In this document: positions 62,660 to 64,000 of the stretch, in pieces
How positions within the stretch are numbered: position 1 is the first letter of the stretch
Layout: the number at the start of each line of letters is the position of its first letter
Source: Amycolatopsis rubida
GTDB lineage: Bacteria; Actinomycetota; Actinomycetes; Mycobacteriales; Pseudonocardiaceae
NCBI RefSeq assembly: GCF_900115345.1
Contig: NZ_FOWC01000002.1
Coordinates: 682,001 to 746,000 of the forward strand
Direction: 5' to 3'
DNA: 64,000 nucleotides
Notes under the pieces: model-generated
Seen by the model: only the letters and a program-made list of their open reading frames with translations
The model's database searches: none
Told to the model about the DNA's origin: nothing
Made by a program: the position numbers and the translations under genes

Positions 62660-63574
62660 TCAGCGGTCGGAGCCGTCCCCGCCCTGCTCGGCGAGGAATC
62701 GTTCGAACTGCGAGCCCAGTTCGTCCGCGGTCGGCATGTGTTCCTGCGATTCGGCGAGCAGGCTGTGCCCGGAAGCTTCGGTGAACGTGTCGTACTGACG
62801 TTCCAGTGCGCGCACCACGTCGGCGGATTCCTCGGATTCGGCGACCTGACGGTCGATTTCCGCCTTGGCCACCTCGGCCGCGGTGCGCAGTTCGCCGTCG
62901 GGCAGGCGCAGGCCGGTGGCCTTGCCGATCGAGTCGAGGATCGTCAGCGCGGCGGCCGGGTAGGTCGACTGCGCCAGGTAGTGCGGCACGTGCGCGGCGA
63001 AGCCCATCGCGTCGTGGCCCCATTCGCCGAAGCGGTACTCCAGCATCGCGGCGGCGCTGCCCGGGACCTGCATGCGGTTCGGCAGCGGCTGGTGCTCGCC
63101 GACCAGGTGCTCCCGGGTCGCGTGCGCGGTGACGCCGAGCGGGCGCGTGTGCGGGGCCCCCATCGGAATCCCGTGGTACCCCACGGTGAGCCGCACGCCC
63201 CAGCGTTCCACCAGCTGCCGCACGGCGGCCGCGAACAGCTCCCATTCGCGGTCCGGCTCGGGGCCGGACAGCAGCAGGAACGGAATGCCGTCGTCGTCGT
63301 GCAGCAGGCGCACGACCAGCTCGGGGGCCTCGTATTCCTCCCAGTGGTCGACCGCGTAGATCATCGACGGGCGGCGCGACCGGTAGTCGATGAGCCGGTC
63401 GACGTCGAACCGCGCGACGACCCGGTTCTCGACCTCTCCGGTGAGGTGGTCGGTGACCAGCCGCCCGGCCGAGCCCGCGTCCATGAAGCCCTCGAAGAAG
63501 TGCAGAAGCACCGCTCCGTCCAGGTCGGGGACGTCCGAGTCCACCTCGTACAGTTCCACGGGATCGAGTCCCAC
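62660..63574 (-). CDS. PAC2-family protein
   Basis: The 304-residue soluble protein has the PAC2 pattern VLLHFFEGFMDAGSAGRLVT at the N-terminus, DHWEEYEAPELVVRLLHDDD and VTVGYHGIPMGAPHTRPLGV. PAC2 proteins share the fold of proteasome assembly chaperones; actinobacterial members (such as Rv2125) may relate to the proteasome, but their job is unknown. GTG 63574 has AGGAGGAT upstream. The C-terminal tail (EHMPTADELGSQFERFLAEQ) is acidic. Confidence 0.9.
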   Translation of the reverse strand: MGLDPVELYEVDSDVPDLDGAVLLHFFEGFMDAGSAGRLVTDHLTGEVENRVVARFDVDRLIDYRSRRPSMIYAVDHWEEYEAPELVVRLLHDDDGIPFLLLSGPEPDREWELFAAAVRQLVERWGVRLTVGYHGIPMGAPHTRPLGVTAHATREHLVGEHQPLPNRMQVPGSAAAMLEYRFGEWGHDAMGFAAHVPHYLAQSTYPAAALTILDSIGKATGLRLPDGELRTAAEVAKAEIDRQVAESEESADVVRALERQYDTFTEASGHSLLAESQEHMPTADELGSQFERFLAEQGGDGSDR

Positions 63575-63748
63575 CGGATCCTCCTGCTGCTCGCTTGCAC
63601 GGACGTACGCGATACAACGCGGCCCGGCTGCGAATCCATCCCGCGCGCGGCGGAAATAGTAACGCCCCGCACTCATCAGCCACCCCGGATCGGGGCATCG
63701 TGACACTTGTCGTGGGCATCGACCCCAGCGGTCAGGCACTCTGAGCAC

Positions 63749-64000
63749 GTGAACTTCGAGGAATCCACCACGCTTGAACTGCGGCTGCGTCCGCCCGAAC
63801 ACCGGGTGAGCCGCCGGGCGATCGGCCACTGGGCGACGTCGGCGGGAGCGGCCTGGCTGCTCGTGCTCGCGGTGCAGGCGGTGGTGGTCGCGACCGCGGA
63901 CGACCCGCCGTCGTGGCTCACCGTGACGCTGCTGCTCTCCTGCGTGCTCGCCCCGCTTCATCTGCTCGTCATGCCGCAGTGGCGCTACCGCGTGCACCGC
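63749..64000 (+). CDS. PH-domain-like membrane protein (N-terminal part)
   Basis: The gene runs off the right edge. The 84 visible residues start NFEESTTLELRLRPPEHRVS, then two membrane helices (AAWLLVLAVQAVVVATA, WLTVTLLLSCVLAPLHLLVM) and QWRYRVHR, where a bacterial PH domain usually begins. The layout fits YdbS-like proteins. It is divergent from the PAC2 gene with 174 bp between. Confidence 0.7.
   Translation, partial: MNFEESTTLELRLRPPEHRVSRRAIGHWATSAGAAWLLVLAVQAVVVATADDPPSWLTVTLLLSCVLAPLHLLVMPQWRYRVHR

Noticed and set aside
1..64000. tRNA, rRNA, integrase, transposase or phage genes
   Set aside because: None recognised on reading both strands; a tRNA or covariance scan was not possible here.

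Overview
The window is about 70% GC, with dense GC3-biased genes, many GTG starts and 1-4 base gene overlaps (ATGA, GTGA). Regulator types (ECF factors with SnoaL-like tails, PucR, MmyB-like XRE, ABC-F with leader peptide) point to an actinomycete, most likely Pseudonocardiaceae and Amycolatopsis-like. This is inferred from gene content and base use; no rRNA or marker gene is present. I saw no tRNA, rRNA, insertion sequence, prophage or CRISPR array.

Layout. 1-2.3 kb: LysR fragment, small membrane protein and a Tat-exported multicopper oxidase. 2.4-7.9 kb: a two-component system divergent from a lipoprotein and a MacAB-like ABC exporter. 8.2-12.8 kb: a LuxR-type regulator without a phosphoacceptor, a truncated second copy of its DNA-binding domain, an RDD membrane pair, and a Baeyer-Villiger-type monooxygenase divergent from a TetR regulator. 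12.7-19.2 kb: ECF41-type sigma factor plus FAD oxidoreductase, GNAT, an ABC-F ribosome-protection protein with a 20-residue leader peptide and attenuator-like hairpin, an MmyB-like regulator and an MFS pump. 19.2-22.5 kb: methyltransferase with a decayed neighbour, XRE-cupin regulator, SigX5-like ECF factor and a frameshifted DinB/mycothiol-type protein. 22.5-25.2 kb: trpBA alone, behind a perfect 11-bp inverted repeat and followed by a GntR/UTRA regulator. 25.2-30.3 kb: PucR regulator divergent from a semialdehyde dehydrogenase and a class III aminotransferase, then a broken MarR gene. 30.5-34.2 kb: NarL-type two-component system, small membrane protein, amino acid permease. 34.2-34.7 kb: repeats. 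34.7-45.1 kb: hydrolase, TetR and an uncharacterised redox/lipid cluster (CrtC-like protein, AgpS-like FAD oxidase, CrtI-like oxidoreductase, DUF3556 membrane protein, acyl-CoA ligase, CdaR/PucR regulator).

45.1-50.7 kb: a leader peptide/attenuator ahead of a small ACT-like protein, an SDR, a LysR gene and an unstable stretch rich in minisatellites, a repeat-rich ORF and a broken isochorismatase. 50.7-56.4 kb: GH3 glycosidase, polysaccharide-type ABC permease, AMP-forming ligase, and a MarR-ClC channel pair, both frameshifted. 56.5-59.3 kb: an orphan retron-type reverse transcriptase with an odd motif, an unknown convergent protein and nearly 1 kb of apparently noncoding DNA. 59.5-64 kb: orphan MCE protein, TylF-like methyltransferase, hotdog thioesterase divergent from MarR over tandem operators, PAC2 protein and the start of a PH-domain-like membrane protein.

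The most interesting items are the reverse transcriptase locus, two leader-peptide attenuators, the self-contained trpBA regulatory unit, and an unusual density of broken reading frames (six loci), one caused by triplication of an 8-bp unit. Those breaks could be real decay or assembly error; the sequence alone cannot tell.
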